Source: an uncultured Polaribacter sp. (GTDB lineage Bacteria; Bacteroidota; Bacteroidia; Flavobacteriales; Flavobacteriaceae). From it: 64,000 bases of DNA. Of the stretch, positions 17,032 through 26,428 are shown one piece after another. The stretch lies in the NCBI GenBank assembly GCA_947497755.1, contig CANMHT010000005.1:166439-230438 (forward strand), in the 5' to 3' direction. Both the position numbers and the translations under genes were made by a program. The number at the start of each line of letters is the position of its first letter. Position 1 is the first letter of the stretch. The notes under the pieces are model-generated. The model ran no database searches, had not been told where the DNA came from, and saw nothing but the letters and a program-made list of their open reading frames with translations.

Positions 17032-18894
17032 TTATTCTTCTTCTAATTTCATAGAAAGTTCAAACCAGCGTTCTTCTTTTTGTTCTAAATCGGTAATTAT
17101 TTGCTGCAATTCTAACGATTTTTCATTGATGTCTTCTGGGGCAATTTCGTTAGTAGCAAATAGGTTTTCTATGATTGCTTTTTTCTTTTCTAATTTAGCA
17201 ATGTCTTTTTCTAGCAAACCATATTCTCTATTTTCATTATAGCTTAACCTGCCTTTTTGAGGTGATTTTTCGCGAATAACGGTTTTTTTCTCTTTAGCAA
17301 CAGGTTCTTTTGGTTTGGAATCTTCATAGGCTCTAAAATCTGAATAATTACCAGGGAAATTTTCTATAACTCCTTTTCCTCTAAAGACAAAAAGAGAATC
17401 CATTATTTTGTCCATAAAATACCTATCGTGAGAAACAACCACTAAATTTCCAGGGAAATCTAATAAGAAATTCTCTAAAACATTTAAGGTTACAACATCT
17501 AAATCATTGGTAGGTTCGTCTAAGATTAAAAAATTAGGATTTTGAATAAGAACTGCACACAAGTACAATCTTTTTTGTTCTCCACCACTTAATTTTTCTA
17601 CAAAGTCATGTTGTTTTTTTCGATCAAATAAAAAGCGTTCTAATAACTGTCCAGCGGTTATTTTTCTTCCCTTAGTTAACGGAATAAATTCTCCAAATTC
17701 CTTGATAACATCAATTACTTTTTGCCCTTCTTTAATCGCAATTCCGCTTTGAGTATAGTAACCAAATTTTACTGTTTCACCTAAAACAACTTTACCTCCA
17801 TCAACAGGAATTTTCTGAGTAATTAAATTTAAAAAAGAGGATTTCCCTGTTCCGTTTTTACCAATAATACCTATACGTTCACCACGTTTAAAAACATAGT
17901 CAAAACCATCTAAAATTAGTGTGTCGTCAAAAGATTTTTTAATATTATGAAGCTCCAAAATCTTACTACCCAAGCGCTCCATATTTATCTCTAATTGTAC
18001 TTGATGATCTTGTCTTCTTTGGTGAGCTTTTTTCTTGATTTCGAAAAAGTCATCAATTCTAGATTTTGATTTGGTAGTACGAGCTTTTGGTTGCCTTCGC
18101 ATCCAATCTAGCTCTTTGTTGTAGAGGTTTTTTGCTTTTTCTGTAGCAACTTGTTCAAGAGCAATACGTTCTTCTTTCTTTTCAAGATAGTAAGAATAGT
18201 TTCCTTTGTATTTGTATAACTTTCCGTGATCTAGTTCTACAATTTCATTACAAACACGTTCTAGAAAATACCGATCGTGAGTTACCATAAATAAGGTTAT
18301 TTTTTCTTTTTTAAAGTAACTTTCTAACCATTCTATCATTTCTAAATCTAAATGGTTGGTTGGTTCATCAAGAATTAAAAGATCGGGCTTATTTATTAAA
18401 ATGGTTGCTAAAGCTAATCGTTTTCTTTGTCCACCAGAAAGGTTCATTACCTTCTGACTTAGATCATTAAACTTTAGCTTAGATAATATCTGTTTGTACT
18501 GAGTTTCAAAATCCCAAGCATTGTGTTGTTCCATCAATTCAAAAGCTTCTTGATAGGCTTCAGCATTTTCTGGATTATTTAATGCTTTGTTATATTGAGC
18601 AATGATTTTAAGTGTCTTATTTTCTGAAGAAAAAACAACTTCTTCAATAGTTGCATTTGGATTTAAGTTATCGTTTTGAGCTAAATAAGAAATCTGTATT
18701 CCTTTTCTGCTTATTACTTGTCCTTCATCAGGGGAATCTAGCCCAGCAATGATATTTAAAATAGAAGTTTTACCGCTTCCATTTTTTGCTACAAAAGCAA
18801 TTTTTTGGTCTTTATTAATTCCGAAAGAAATGTCGTTGAAAAGGACTCTTTCTCCGTAAGATTTTGATATGTTTTCTACAGATAGGTAATTCAC
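17032..18894 (-). CDS. ABC-F family ATPase (Uup-like)
   Basis: About 620 residues, soluble, with two ABC ATPase domains and no membrane domain. The first domain has Walker A KNGSGKTS, signature LSGGQRKRLAL and Walker B LLILDEPTNHLD. The second has GKNGTGKSS, LSGGEQKRLYL and LILDEPTNDLD. A charged coiled coil closes the C-terminus (about 555-620), as in Uup. ABC-F proteins act on ribosomes (stalled translation, antibiotic protection) or DNA transactions. The start is GTG at 18894, which gives the family-typical MNYLSVENISKSYGE; an in-frame TTG six codons upstream adds non-conserved residues and overlaps the -7 element. Confidence 0.92.
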   Translation of the reverse strand: MNYLSVENISKSYGERVLFNDISFGINKDQKIAFVAKNGSGKTSILNIIAGLDSPDEGQVISRKGIQISYLAQNDNLNPNATIEEVVFSSENKTLKIIAQYNKALNNPENAEAYQEAFELMEQHNAWDFETQYKQILSKLKFNDLSQKVMNLSGGQRKRLALATILINKPDLLILDEPTNHLDLEMIEWLESYFKKEKITLFMVTHDRYFLERVCNEIVELDHGKLYKYKGNYSYYLEKKEERIALEQVATEKAKNLYNKELDWMRRQPKARTTKSKSRIDDFFEIKKKAHQRRQDHQVQLEINMERLGSKILELHNIKKSFDDTLILDGFDYVFKRGERIGIIGKNGTGKSSFLNLITQKIPVDGGKVVLGETVKFGYYTQSGIAIKEGQKVIDVIKEFGEFIPLTKGRKITAGQLLERFLFDRKKQHDFVEKLSGGEQKRLYLCAVLIQNPNFLILDEPTNDLDVVTLNVLENFLLDFPGNLVVVSHDRYFMDKIMDSLFVFRGKGVIENFPGNYSDFRAYEDSKPKEPVAKEKKTVIREKSPQKGRLSYNENREYGLLEKDIAKLEKKKAIIENLFATNEIAPEDINEKSLELQQIITDLEQKEERWFELSMKLEEE

Positions 18895-18909
18895 AAGATA
18901 AATTTGAAG

Positions 18910-18917
18910 CAAAAGTA
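18910..18917 (-). promoter_or_regulatory. -7 element of the ABC-F gene
   Basis: Reads TACTTTTG on the minus strand, 16 bases before the GTG start. It lies just below the terminator of the upstream T9SS gene, so this gene has its own promoter. Confidence 0.5.
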
Positions 18918-18920
18918 ATT

Positions 18921-18948
18921 AAAAAACCTCGAGCATTTGCTCGAGGTT
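18921..18948 (-). terminator. Rho-independent terminator of the large T9SS gene
   Basis: Stem aacctcgagc/gctcgaggtt (18925-18934 with 18939-18948) with a 4-base loop. On the minus strand it is followed by a run of six T. It lies 26 bases past the stop of the 1417-residue protein gene. Confidence 0.85.
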
Positions 18949-18973
18949 CGTGTTTAAGCATAAATAAAGATTT

Positions 18974-21900
18974 TTATTTTTTTACAATTTTTGTAGAAAT
19001 TGATTTTTGTCCATCATTTACTTTTAATAAATACCATCCATTTTTTAAACGTGAGACATCTATTCTATTATTTAAAACATTACCTGAGTGAACCGTTTGC
19101 CCAATAGTATTTACAATTTTATATGTTAAATTTTCACTTTTCGCAAAATGTACATTGATATAATTTGAAGTTGGATTTGGGTAGGCTTTTAATATGCTAG
19201 GAGGTTCATTTCCTAAAGGTTGAGAGAAAACAGTATCTGTTAAAGATTCTGAATTTATAGCAGAAGAACTACTAACTATATTAACTGTATAATCTTCAAC
19301 TTCACCATCTCCAAAATTTTCACAAGCAGTTGCGTTTGCGTTATACTTCATAGATACACGCATTCTTGTTTGTCCTAAAACAGCATTTGCAGGAACAGAA
19401 ACATTGGCAGAAAGATTTGAAGCACTTGATGAAGAACCAGAAGCTACTTTTTCGCTTGATTCAAAAGCTCCGTTTTGATTAAAGTCTATCCAAACGTTGA
19501 AGAACTCTGTATAAGAATTATTCGAAAACCCTGCACTCATAAGTAATTGATTAGTACTTCCTTGAGCAACGGTTGCTACTTGAGAAGTAAAATCACCATA
19601 ACCTCCATTGGCTCCTGAAGAATTAGCCATTCCTCCAAAAGAAACATAATCAATCCATTCATAAGTTACGCGGTTACCACTAGAACTACAATAATTCAAT
19701 ACAGTATTTAGCGTTGTAGCATTTACTGTGTTACTTGAAGTAGATTCATTACCTGCTGCATCTTTTGCTTTTACAGAAAATGTATAGGCTGTATTTGCTG
19801 TTAATCCGGTAACATTGTAAGTTGTTGTTGTAACTGAGCCTAAGTTTGTATTTCCTTGATAAATATCATACCCAATAACTGCAACATTATCTGTTGAAGC
19901 TGACCAATTAAGTGTTAAACTAGTTTGAGCGATATTAGAAGCTGTTAAATTAGTTGGAGCTGTTGGTGCTTGTGTATCTGGTACAGCAGCAGTAATATTT
20001 ACTGTATAATCTTCAACTTCACCATAACTAAAACTTGCTTCACAAGCAGTAGGAGTGGCGTTGTATTTTAAAATAACTCTCATTCTTGTTGGTCCTTCTA
20101 TAGCATTACTTGGTACAGTGAATGTTCCTGAAACCGGACTGGTTTTTGATTTTGCTTTAGTCCAAACAGTTTCTCCAGCATCAGAAAAGTCACCATCTTT
20201 ATTATAATCAATCCATACACCATAGCCTTCGTTATAAATTGTCCCTGTCCATTTTGGAGTAATTGTAATAGTATTCGAACTTCCTTTTTCTAAATCTGTA
20301 GAAATTGAAGTGTGGTCAGAATATCCATTACCACCAGTAGAGGTATTGTTAATTGTTCCTAATTCAACCTTTTGAATATATTCGTCTGCAACACTATTCC
20401 CTTTAGAAGTACAATAATTTAAGCTGGCAACCAAAGTCGTTGCATTTACAGTGTTACTAGAAACAGATTCATTACCAGCTGCATCTTTTGCCTTTACAGA
20501 AAATGTATAAGTTGTATTAGCTGTTAATCCTGTAGCATTATAAGAATTATTGGTTGAGGTTCCTATTTTTGTTGTTCCTTGGTATATATCATATGAAGTA
20601 ACAGCAACATTATCTGTAGAAGCTGTCCAATTAAGTGTTAAACTCGTTTGAGCGATGTTTGAAGCGGTTAAATTAGTTGGAGCTGTTGGCGCTTGAGTAT
20701 CTGTAGAAGCATTACTTGTGAACTCTCCTGTGAATACTCCTCGCCCATAAGTAGATGCAATAATTTTGTTTTGTGTATTATCTCCACTAACATTCCAATA
20801 ATCAAAAGAAGTAACACTTACATCACTCATGCCATTATATGCTTGTGACCAAGATGGAGAAGCTGCATTAAAATTAGAGGTTGACCAAACGCCCAATTGA
20901 GTTGCTAAAATAGCTTCATTTCTATCTAAAGGATTTTGTAAAAAATCTCTTACAGGAATGTTTGGTAAGTTTCCTTCTTTATTTACCCAATTAACTCCTC
21001 CATCTGAGGTAGCCCAAACATTAGTAACTCCGTAATTATGGATGGTTACAAAAATATCATTGGCTGTAGCTCCGTATCTAATCGAGGAAACAGACCCAAC
21101 AAATGGAGTAGTGACATTTGTCCAAGTGGCACTTGAATTATTAACATTGGATAGTTTGATAAGATTACCATTAGCTAGACCAATATGCCAAGTATTATTA
21201 GCAAAAGGAGATGCTCTAAAAGCTGTAGGCTTAGCTGTTAATAAAGAGTTGGTTAGTGTTCCATTGCTATTTGCTGCAACATTTATACTTAAAATCGCAT
21301 TGCTAGAAGAGGTAGATTTATTTGATAATAGTCTATTTGCATCACTATCATATCCCATTGGGTTTACAAAATCTCCAGTATTTTGACTGTCATTGAAAAG
21401 CGTTGTTGCTCCTCCTTGCCTTCTTCCTTGACCATTCCAAGGCAAATTAAAACGGTAAATTACGTTTCTAACATAGGTAGCAATCATATATTCTCCATCT
21501 TTATCTACAAAGGTGTAGAAACCATCCCCATCACTTAATTCTGTAGAACTATTTACGCCAGCTGTTGCATTTTTAAAAGCTTGTGTTCCGTTATCTTGTG
21601 CTCCAGCAGAAAAGATTCCTGTTGTGTTTCCAGCGCCATCAGGACCAATTCCTGCTTTTACAAATTGTGTTACATTATAACCGTTATTTCTAACTCCAAT
21701 TGTTGTTCCTGAATTCCCAGAATAATAGACTCCACCGTCATTTCCAAAAAGCATTTTTGAAGAAGAATTATTTCCGAATGCAATAGAGTGCTGGTCAGCA
21801 TGTACATTGTTTGGTTGACCAAAACCACCATACCAGTGAGATAATTGCGACCAAGAAGATCCTCCGTTGGTGGTTTTGAATAAGTCGATTCCACCTACAT

Positions 21901-23227
21901 ATACAATATTGTCATTTGCAGGGTCAGCTTCAATAACTAAATCGTAAAATGCTTGTCCTCTACAAAAATCATTTGCAGGGATACCTGTATCTGCATCATT
22001 AGGTAAACTAGTGTTACTAACCGATGAAAATCCATTAGTAGTTTTATAGATATGTACTGGTGCTGCTGATGTGGTTCCTTGAGCTAAAACATATAATTTA
22101 TTTGCATTATTTGCAGAAGGTTCTATTTCTACTCTGTTAGAATTTGATAAGGGAGAAGCAGCAGCTTCAGTCCAAGTTGAACCATTAGTAGAACTAAAAA
22201 TTCTACCACCACCAGATCCTAATGCAGATCTAATTGTTCCCATCCATAATTTATTGTCAGCTCCAATCTCTAAATCATTAGGAATAAAATAATACGTTTT
22301 ACTATTGTTAGTATAGCTCATATTAGAAGATTCTATTCTGCTCCAAGTGCTTCCGCCATTCGTAGATCTATATAATCCTGCAGATTGTAAACCTAACCAA
22401 TTAGTTGGGCTAGAAGAAGCTCCATAAACATGAGCACCTACTGCCACATATAATTCTGTTGAGCTACCATTGTCCCAAGCAATAACATCGTTAACATAGT
22501 GAATTCCTGATAGAAAAATATTACTTGCATTGTAGTTAATAATTGCATCTCCAGAAGGAGGAATGTTAAGAGCTGTCCAAGTTGTACCACCATTTGTAGT
22601 AACATAAACACCATTACCAACAACATCTCCAGCAGTATATTGCTCTCCTGTACCAATGTACCAAATGTTTGAATTTCTTGGGTCTACACTAATAGAAGTT
22701 ACAGATAAGTTTCCTGGTACATTTTGTACTCGTGACCATTGAGAGTTTGCATTAGAAATATTTGTGTTTTTCCATAAACCGCCGCTTACACCACCTGCAT
22801 AAACAGTATTATTTGTTGGGTCATTTGGATCAAAAAGGATTACACGAGTTCTTCCTCCGACATTGTTTGGACCTCTTTCTGTCCAAGCATTATTAGATTC
22901 TCCAGGATTTTTACTCAATTGTCTAGATCGTATTATTTCCTCTCGTAGTTTTGTAAGTTCTCCATTTTCTAGTTTCCCAGTATTTGGGTTAATTGTTAAT
23001 TCCCATAATTGCTCAAAATATTTATTTGGTGGCAATCCTTTTAGTTTTCTTGTTTTTTTATCCCATGTAAGAGATTCTTTGTAGGGACTATTTTTTAAGA
23101 ACTCTGCATGTCTTTTTCTAAGCTGTTTTATTGTTAGTTTTTCTTTTGAAAAAGAATGGAACATTAATCCGATAACTAATAGAGAAAGAGAGATTCCTCC
23201 AATAAGTAAGAGTCGTTTTTTTTTCAT
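18974..23227 (-). CDS. Large T9SS-secreted beta-propeller protein with FnIII and GEVED modules
   Basis: 1417 residues. The N-terminus has a hydrophobic signal segment (residues 5-25) and a short charged pro-region. Residues about 110-830 contain sialidase/VPS10-type propeller repeats with Asp-box-like motifs (STNGGSTWSRIE, TTNGGSSWSQL, TSDGGVNWVN). Then come FnIII (about 842-930), GEVED (about 930-1080, ending in GEVEDYTVNI), FnIII (about 1083-1170) and GEVED again (about 1172-1320). The last 70 residues (LKAYPNPTSNYINV onward) are a type A T9SS sorting domain. Such proteins are cell-surface or released; some are adhesins or peptidases, but no catalytic motif is seen here. The duplicated module is described separately. 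Confidence 0.87.
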   Translation of the reverse strand: MKKKRLLLIGGISLSLLVIGLMFHSFSKEKLTIKQLRKRHAEFLKNSPYKESLTWDKKTRKLKGLPPNKYFEQLWELTINPNTGKLENGELTKLREEIIRSRQLSKNPGESNNAWTERGPNNVGGRTRVILFDPNDPTNNTVYAGGVSGGLWKNTNISNANSQWSRVQNVPGNLSVTSISVDPRNSNIWYIGTGEQYTAGDVVGNGVYVTTNGGTTWTALNIPPSGDAIINYNASNIFLSGIHYVNDVIAWDNGSSTELYVAVGAHVYGASSSPTNWLGLQSAGLYRSTNGGSTWSRIESSNMSYTNNSKTYYFIPNDLEIGADNKLWMGTIRSALGSGGGRIFSSTNGSTWTEAAASPLSNSNRVEIEPSANNANKLYVLAQGTTSAAPVHIYKTTNGFSSVSNTSLPNDADTGIPANDFCRGQAFYDLVIEADPANDNIVYVGGIDLFKTTNGGSSWSQLSHWYGGFGQPNNVHADQHSIAFGNNSSSKMLFGNDGGVYYSGNSGTTIGVRNNGYNVTQFVKAGIGPDGAGNTTGIFSAGAQDNGTQAFKNATAGVNSSTELSDGDGFYTFVDKDGEYMIATYVRNVIYRFNLPWNGQGRRQGGATTLFNDSQNTGDFVNPMGYDSDANRLLSNKSTSSSNAILSINVAANSNGTLTNSLLTAKPTAFRASPFANNTWHIGLANGNLIKLSNVNNSSATWTNVTTPFVGSVSSIRYGATANDIFVTIHNYGVTNVWATSDGGVNWVNKEGNLPNIPVRDFLQNPLDRNEAILATQLGVWSTSNFNAASPSWSQAYNGMSDVSVTSFDYWNVSGDNTQNKIIASTYGRGVFTGEFTSNASTDTQAPTAPTNLTASNIAQTSLTLNWTASTDNVAVTSYDIYQGTTKIGTSTNNSYNATGLTANTTYTFSVKAKDAAGNESVSSNTVNATTLVASLNYCTSKGNSVADEYIQKVELGTINNTSTGGNGYSDHTSISTDLEKGSSNTITITPKWTGTIYNEGYGVWIDYNKDGDFSDAGETVWTKAKSKTSPVSGTFTVPSNAIEGPTRMRVILKYNATPTACEASFSYGEVEDYTVNITAAVPDTQAPTAPTNLTASNIAQTSLTLNWSASTDNVAVIGYDIYQGNTNLGSVTTTTYNVTGLTANTAYTFSVKAKDAAGNESTSSNTVNATTLNTVLNYCSSSGNRVTYEWIDYVSFGGMANSSGANGGYGDFTSQVATVAQGSTNQLLMSAGFSNNSYTEFFNVWIDFNQNGAFESSEKVASGSSSSASNLSANVSVPANAVLGQTRMRVSMKYNANATACENFGDGEVEDYTVNIVSSSSAINSESLTDTVFSQPLGNEPPSILKAYPNPTSNYINVHFAKSENLTYKIVNTIGQTVHSGNVLNNRIDVSRLKNGWYLLKVNDGQKSISTKIVKK
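19713..19980 (-). repeat. Internal DNA repeat copy 2 (FnIII module)
   Basis: This segment is nearly identical at DNA level to 20436-20703, offset 723 bases. It encodes the second FnIII domain of the large T9SS protein. Confidence 0.8.
20436..20703 (-). repeat. Internal DNA repeat copy 1 (FnIII module)
   Basis: Partner of 19713-19980. Both begin DTQAPTAPTNLTASNIAQT at protein level and differ at a limited number of positions. Confidence 0.8.
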
Positions 23228-23269
23228 AATGTAATGAAGTTTTAGTTAGTAAAATACTTGAATTGTATA

Positions 23270-23292
23270 GCTTCTTTTTTAAAAAAAGAAGC
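23270..23292. repeat. Palindrome upstream of the large T9SS gene
   Basis: gcttctttttt is followed directly by aaaaaaagaagc, an almost unspaced inverted repeat 43 bases before the minus-strand ATG. It would be in the leader or over the promoter of that gene. Its role is unknown. Confidence 0.4.
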
Positions 23293-23350
23293 CTATGTTA
23301 AAGCTAACTATTTGGTATAGTGGGCACAATGCCTATAAATGGGAAAAATG

Positions 23351-23401
23351 ACCTAACTAATTTTAGTGAAAGTGTCTCCCTAAAATTAGTTAGGTGTTTT
23401 T
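23351..23401 (+). terminator. Orphan hairpin with T run between divergent genes
   Basis: A 16-bp perfect stem (23351-23366 with 23380-23395) around a 13-base loop is followed by G and five T. It looks like a plus-strand intrinsic terminator, yet no plus-strand gene ends before it: the flanking genes diverge (starts at 23227 minus and 23481 plus). It could end a small RNA or act as an operator. Confidence 0.5.
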
Positions 23402-23423
23402 AACTATATATCAGTATTTGTAA

Positions 23424-23454
23424 TTGTTACAATAATATTTTTAACCTTATCTTG
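23424..23454 (+). promoter_or_regulatory. Possible promoter of the TPR/DUF4292/EnvC operon
   Basis: TTG at 23424-23426, 21 bases, then TATCTTG at 23448-23454, one T short of the TAnnTTTG consensus. The ATG lies 26 bases downstream. Confidence 0.4.
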
Positions 23455-23480
23455 CACAAAGTATTTTTAATTCAGATTAA

Positions 23481-24428
23481 ATGAAGTTTTACCGATTTCT
23501 TCTTTTTATACTTATAAGTACAAGTAGTGGGGCAACTATTTTTGCTCAAGATAGTATTCCTGTTTCTCCCAACATTAAAGAAGAAAACTTTTTAAAATTT
23601 CAAGATCATTTTTTTAAAGCGCTGGCTCAAAAGTCTATTAATAACTATAAGTTGGCAATTGAGAATTTAGAAAAATGTAATGAATTACAACCCAAAGATG
23701 TTTCTGTGCTATTTGAACTTTCTAAGAACTTTTTATTTTTAAAAAAATATTTAGAATCCGAAGCATTTGGGAAGCAAGCTTTGACATTAGAACCTACTAA
23801 TTATTGGGTATTATCTCATATGTCTAAACTTTACATTGCTTCTCGAAACATTGAAAAAGCCATAGAAATTCAGAAGAGATTAGCAGAACTAAACCCAAAA
23901 GATAAAAGAAAATTAGTGTATTTGTATTTTCAAATCAAAGATTTAGAAAAAACAAGAGCCGTTATTGCAGAGTTAGAGAAAGAACAGTTAATCACTCCTT
24001 CATTAGTGAAGTTTAAAAACCTTTTTTTAAAAACTAAAAGCTCCAAAAAAGCAAAAGATATTAAAACACTAGATGAACTACTCGAAGAATTTGAGAGTAA
24101 CAAAACTTTTGATACGCTTCATAAAATCTTAACTTTGTCGGCGAAATCAAACCCTAAAGTTTTATTGTCTTACAGTGAAATTGGTTTAGAGCTGTTTCCT
24201 GCACAGGCAATTGTGTACTTGATGAACGCGAAAGCGCTCAATCAGCAAGGAAAATTTAAAAAAGCAATAGAACAATTAACAAATGGTATTGATTTTGTGA
24301 TTGATAACCCAAAATTAGAAGCTGATTTTTATGATGTGTTTGCGAAGAGTTATCAAGGATTAGGGAATGAAAAGGAAGCAATAAAGCATAAAAATAAAGC
24401 GTTAGAATTACGTAAAAAAGGAAAATAA
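23481..24428 (+). CDS. Tetratricopeptide-repeat protein (exported)
   Basis: 315 residues. A signal peptide ends at IFAQ (residue 23). From about residue 40 on the chain is helical, with TPR-like 34-residue units (NNYKLAIENLEKCNELQPKDVSVLFELSKNF; EKAIEIQKRLAELNPKD; FKKAIEQLTNGIDF). TPRs are protein-binding scaffolds. It is the first gene of a tight three-gene operon with a DUF4292 lipoprotein (next ATG directly after its stop) and an EnvC-like protein; this order is common in Flavobacteria. A periplasmic role in envelope or division is inferred from these partners. Confidence 0.8.
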   Translation: MKFYRFLLFILISTSSGATIFAQDSIPVSPNIKEENFLKFQDHFFKALAQKSINNYKLAIENLEKCNELQPKDVSVLFELSKNFLFLKKYLESEAFGKQALTLEPTNYWVLSHMSKLYIASRNIEKAIEIQKRLAELNPKDKRKLVYLYFQIKDLEKTRAVIAELEKEQLITPSLVKFKNLFLKTKSSKKAKDIKTLDELLEEFESNKTFDTLHKILTLSAKSNPKVLLSYSEIGLELFPAQAIVYLMNAKALNQQGKFKKAIEQLTNGIDFVIDNPKLEADFYDVFAKSYQGLGNEKEAIKHKNKALELRKKGK

Positions 24429-25205
24429 ATGAAGTTTGTTAGATTGATTTTAATAGCCATGTTAGTATTTACTTCTTGTAAATCTAAAAGTGTTGTTGTT
24501 GGTAGCAAAGCCATAGCAACTAAAAAGATGTCTGCAAGAAAAGTATCAAAAAAGCATTTGGCTACTTCTTTTGATAAAAAAACAATTGATGCTAGGTTAA
24601 AGGTGGCTTATAGAGATAATGCAAACAAACAAAAACTAAGTGTTAAGCTGCGTATTGATAAAGACAAAATCATTTGGTTAAATGCTACTTATTTAGGAAT
24701 TATTGTTGCTAGAGCTAAAATAACACCAACCAAAGTAAGCTATTACGAAAAGATTAATAAAACATATTTTCATGGTAGTTTTGAAGCTTTAGAAAATATA
24801 TTGGGAGCAGAAATAAGCTTTGATCAATTGCAAAATATGTTATTGGGACAAGCTATTTTAGATTTAAAAGCTCAGAAATACAAATCGATGGTAGATAATG
24901 AAGCTCACTTATTACTGCCTGTACAGCAAAAAGCCTTATTTGATATTTTATTTTGGATAAATCCTGTGCATTATAAATTAGATATGCAGGCCTTAAAAAA
25001 TACCAATAAAAACCAAGAATTAAAGGTAGATTATAAGAGTTATACAAATATAGATGGTGAAATTTTTCCAAAGAGAATTGAGATTAGAGCAAAAGAAAAA
25101 GGGAAATTTACCAATATCGATATTGATTATAAATCGGTAGTATTTAATAAAAATATTGTGACTCCTTTTAAGGTGCCTAGAGGCTATAAACAAGTGATTC
25201 TTTAA
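24429..25205 (+). CDS. DUF4292 family lipoprotein
   Basis: 258 residues. The lipobox VFTSC places the lipidated Cys at residue 17. The body is beta-rich with a LolA/LppX-like pattern (KLSVKLRIDKDKIIWLNATYLGI; ARAKITPTKVSYYEKINKTYF; EIFPKRIEIRAKEKGKFTNIDIDYKSV) and fits Bacteroidota family DUF4292. The role is unknown; lipid or lipoprotein handling is possible from fold likeness only. Its start directly follows the TPR gene stop, and its stop overlaps the next ATG by one base, so the three genes are translated together. Confidence 0.85.
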   Translation: MKFVRLILIAMLVFTSCKSKSVVVGSKAIATKKMSARKVSKKHLATSFDKKTIDARLKVAYRDNANKQKLSVKLRIDKDKIIWLNATYLGIIVARAKITPTKVSYYEKINKTYFHGSFEALENILGAEISFDQLQNMLLGQAILDLKAQKYKSMVDNEAHLLLPVQQKALFDILFWINPVHYKLDMQALKNTNKNQELKVDYKSYTNIDGEIFPKRIEIRAKEKGKFTNIDIDYKSVVFNKNIVTPFKVPRGYKQVIL

Positions 25206-26413
25206 TGAAATTTTTTAGACATTTATTCTTTCTTTTTACCATTGCTTCATTGTTACATGTTGCTCCGTCTTGGGCACAAACAAGAAAAGAGTTAGAAGCA
25301 TCTAGAAAAAAAATAAAGAAAGACATAGAGCGAGTAAACCGACTTTTGTTTGATACCCAAAAGAAAGGAAAAAATGCATTAGAAGACCTTAAAGATATCA
25401 GTCAGAAAATTGCAGTTAGAACCAACTATATTAACTCAATCAATAAAGAATCCTCTTTACTCTTAAAAGAAATTACCCATAACGAAAAAGAATTAGAGCA
25501 ACTTAACAAACGTTTGGTTACGTTAAAAGAGGATTATGCTGAAATGATTTTTAAATCATATAAAAGTAAATCAAAACAAAGTCAGCTCTTATTTTTAATG
25601 TCTTCTCAAAGTTTTCAGCAAGCTTATAAACGTTTACAGTATATGAAACAGTATACTAAGTTTCGTAAAAAACAAGGAGAATTAATTGTAGAAGAATCTC
25701 TAAAAATTAATGCATTAAAAGATTCTTTAGTCTATAAAAAACAAGCAAAAGATACCTTATTAAAAACTGAAGAGTTAGAAAAGCAAAAAGTAGAAGCAGA
25801 TAAAAAAGACAAGGAAAAATTAGTAAAACAGATCAATCGAAGAGCTAGTAAGTATAAAAGAGAAATTAGAGCAAAGCAAAAAGAAGAAAGAAGAATAGCC
25901 AATAAGATTGATGCAATTATTAAAGCTGCAATAGTAAAGTCTAATAACAATAAATCCTCTAAAGGTTTTGCCTTAACTCCAGAAGCTAAAGCCTTAGCAA
26001 AACGTTTTGAGCAAAATAAAGGTAAACTACCTTGGCCAGTTTCTAATGGTTTAGTAGTTCGAAGGTTTGGAACTCAAAAACACCCAACAATAAGTGGAAT
26101 TACTATTTCAAGTTCTGGATTACACATTGCAACCAATAAAGGTACTTATGCACAAAGTGTTTTTAACGGAAAAGTACTAGCTGTTCAACTGCTATCTGGC
26201 GGTAAAAAAGCCGTTTTAATACAGCACGGGAACTATATTACAACCTATAATAATTTAGAAAGTTTAACGGTTAAAAAAGGAGATTTAGTTTCTACAGGGC
26301 AAACTTTAGGAAAAATATTTACCAATAAAATTAATGGAAAAACCATTTTAATTTTCGTGATACATAAAGAAACCCGAAGACAAAACCCATCTCGATGGTT
26401 GTTAAAAAGATAA
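25205..26413 (+). CDS. EnvC/M23-type murein hydrolase activator, catalytically degenerate
   Basis: 402 residues. A signal peptide ends at SWAQ (residue 25). Residues about 27-250 are long charged coiled coils, as in EnvC. The C-terminal LytM domain (about 275-402) keeps the fold (GLVVRRFGTQKHP; IQHGNYITTYNNLESLTVKKGDLVSTGQTLG) but the zinc-binding HxGxD and HLHFE motifs read SGLHIAT and ILIFVIH, so both the Asp ligand and the HxH pair are lost. It therefore should not cut peptidoglycan itself but activate an amidase during cell separation, as EnvC does in E. coli. It is the last gene of the three-gene operon. Confidence 0.87.
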   Translation: MKFFRHLFFLFTIASLLHVAPSWAQTRKELEASRKKIKKDIERVNRLLFDTQKKGKNALEDLKDISQKIAVRTNYINSINKESSLLLKEITHNEKELEQLNKRLVTLKEDYAEMIFKSYKSKSKQSQLLFLMSSQSFQQAYKRLQYMKQYTKFRKKQGELIVEESLKINALKDSLVYKKQAKDTLLKTEELEKQKVEADKKDKEKLVKQINRRASKYKREIRAKQKEERRIANKIDAIIKAAIVKSNNNKSSKGFALTPEAKALAKRFEQNKGKLPWPVSNGLVVRRFGTQKHPTISGITISSSGLHIATNKGTYAQSVFNGKVLAVQLLSGGKKAVLIQHGNYITTYNNLESLTVKKGDLVSTGQTLGKIFTNKINGKTILIFVIHKETRRQNPSRWLLKR

Positions 26414-26428
26414 CAGAAAATATAAGGC

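Noticed and set aside
21042..21386. Plus-strand open frame inside the large T9SS gene
   Set aside because: It lies fully opposite a well-supported propeller-coding frame and its product has no recognisable features.
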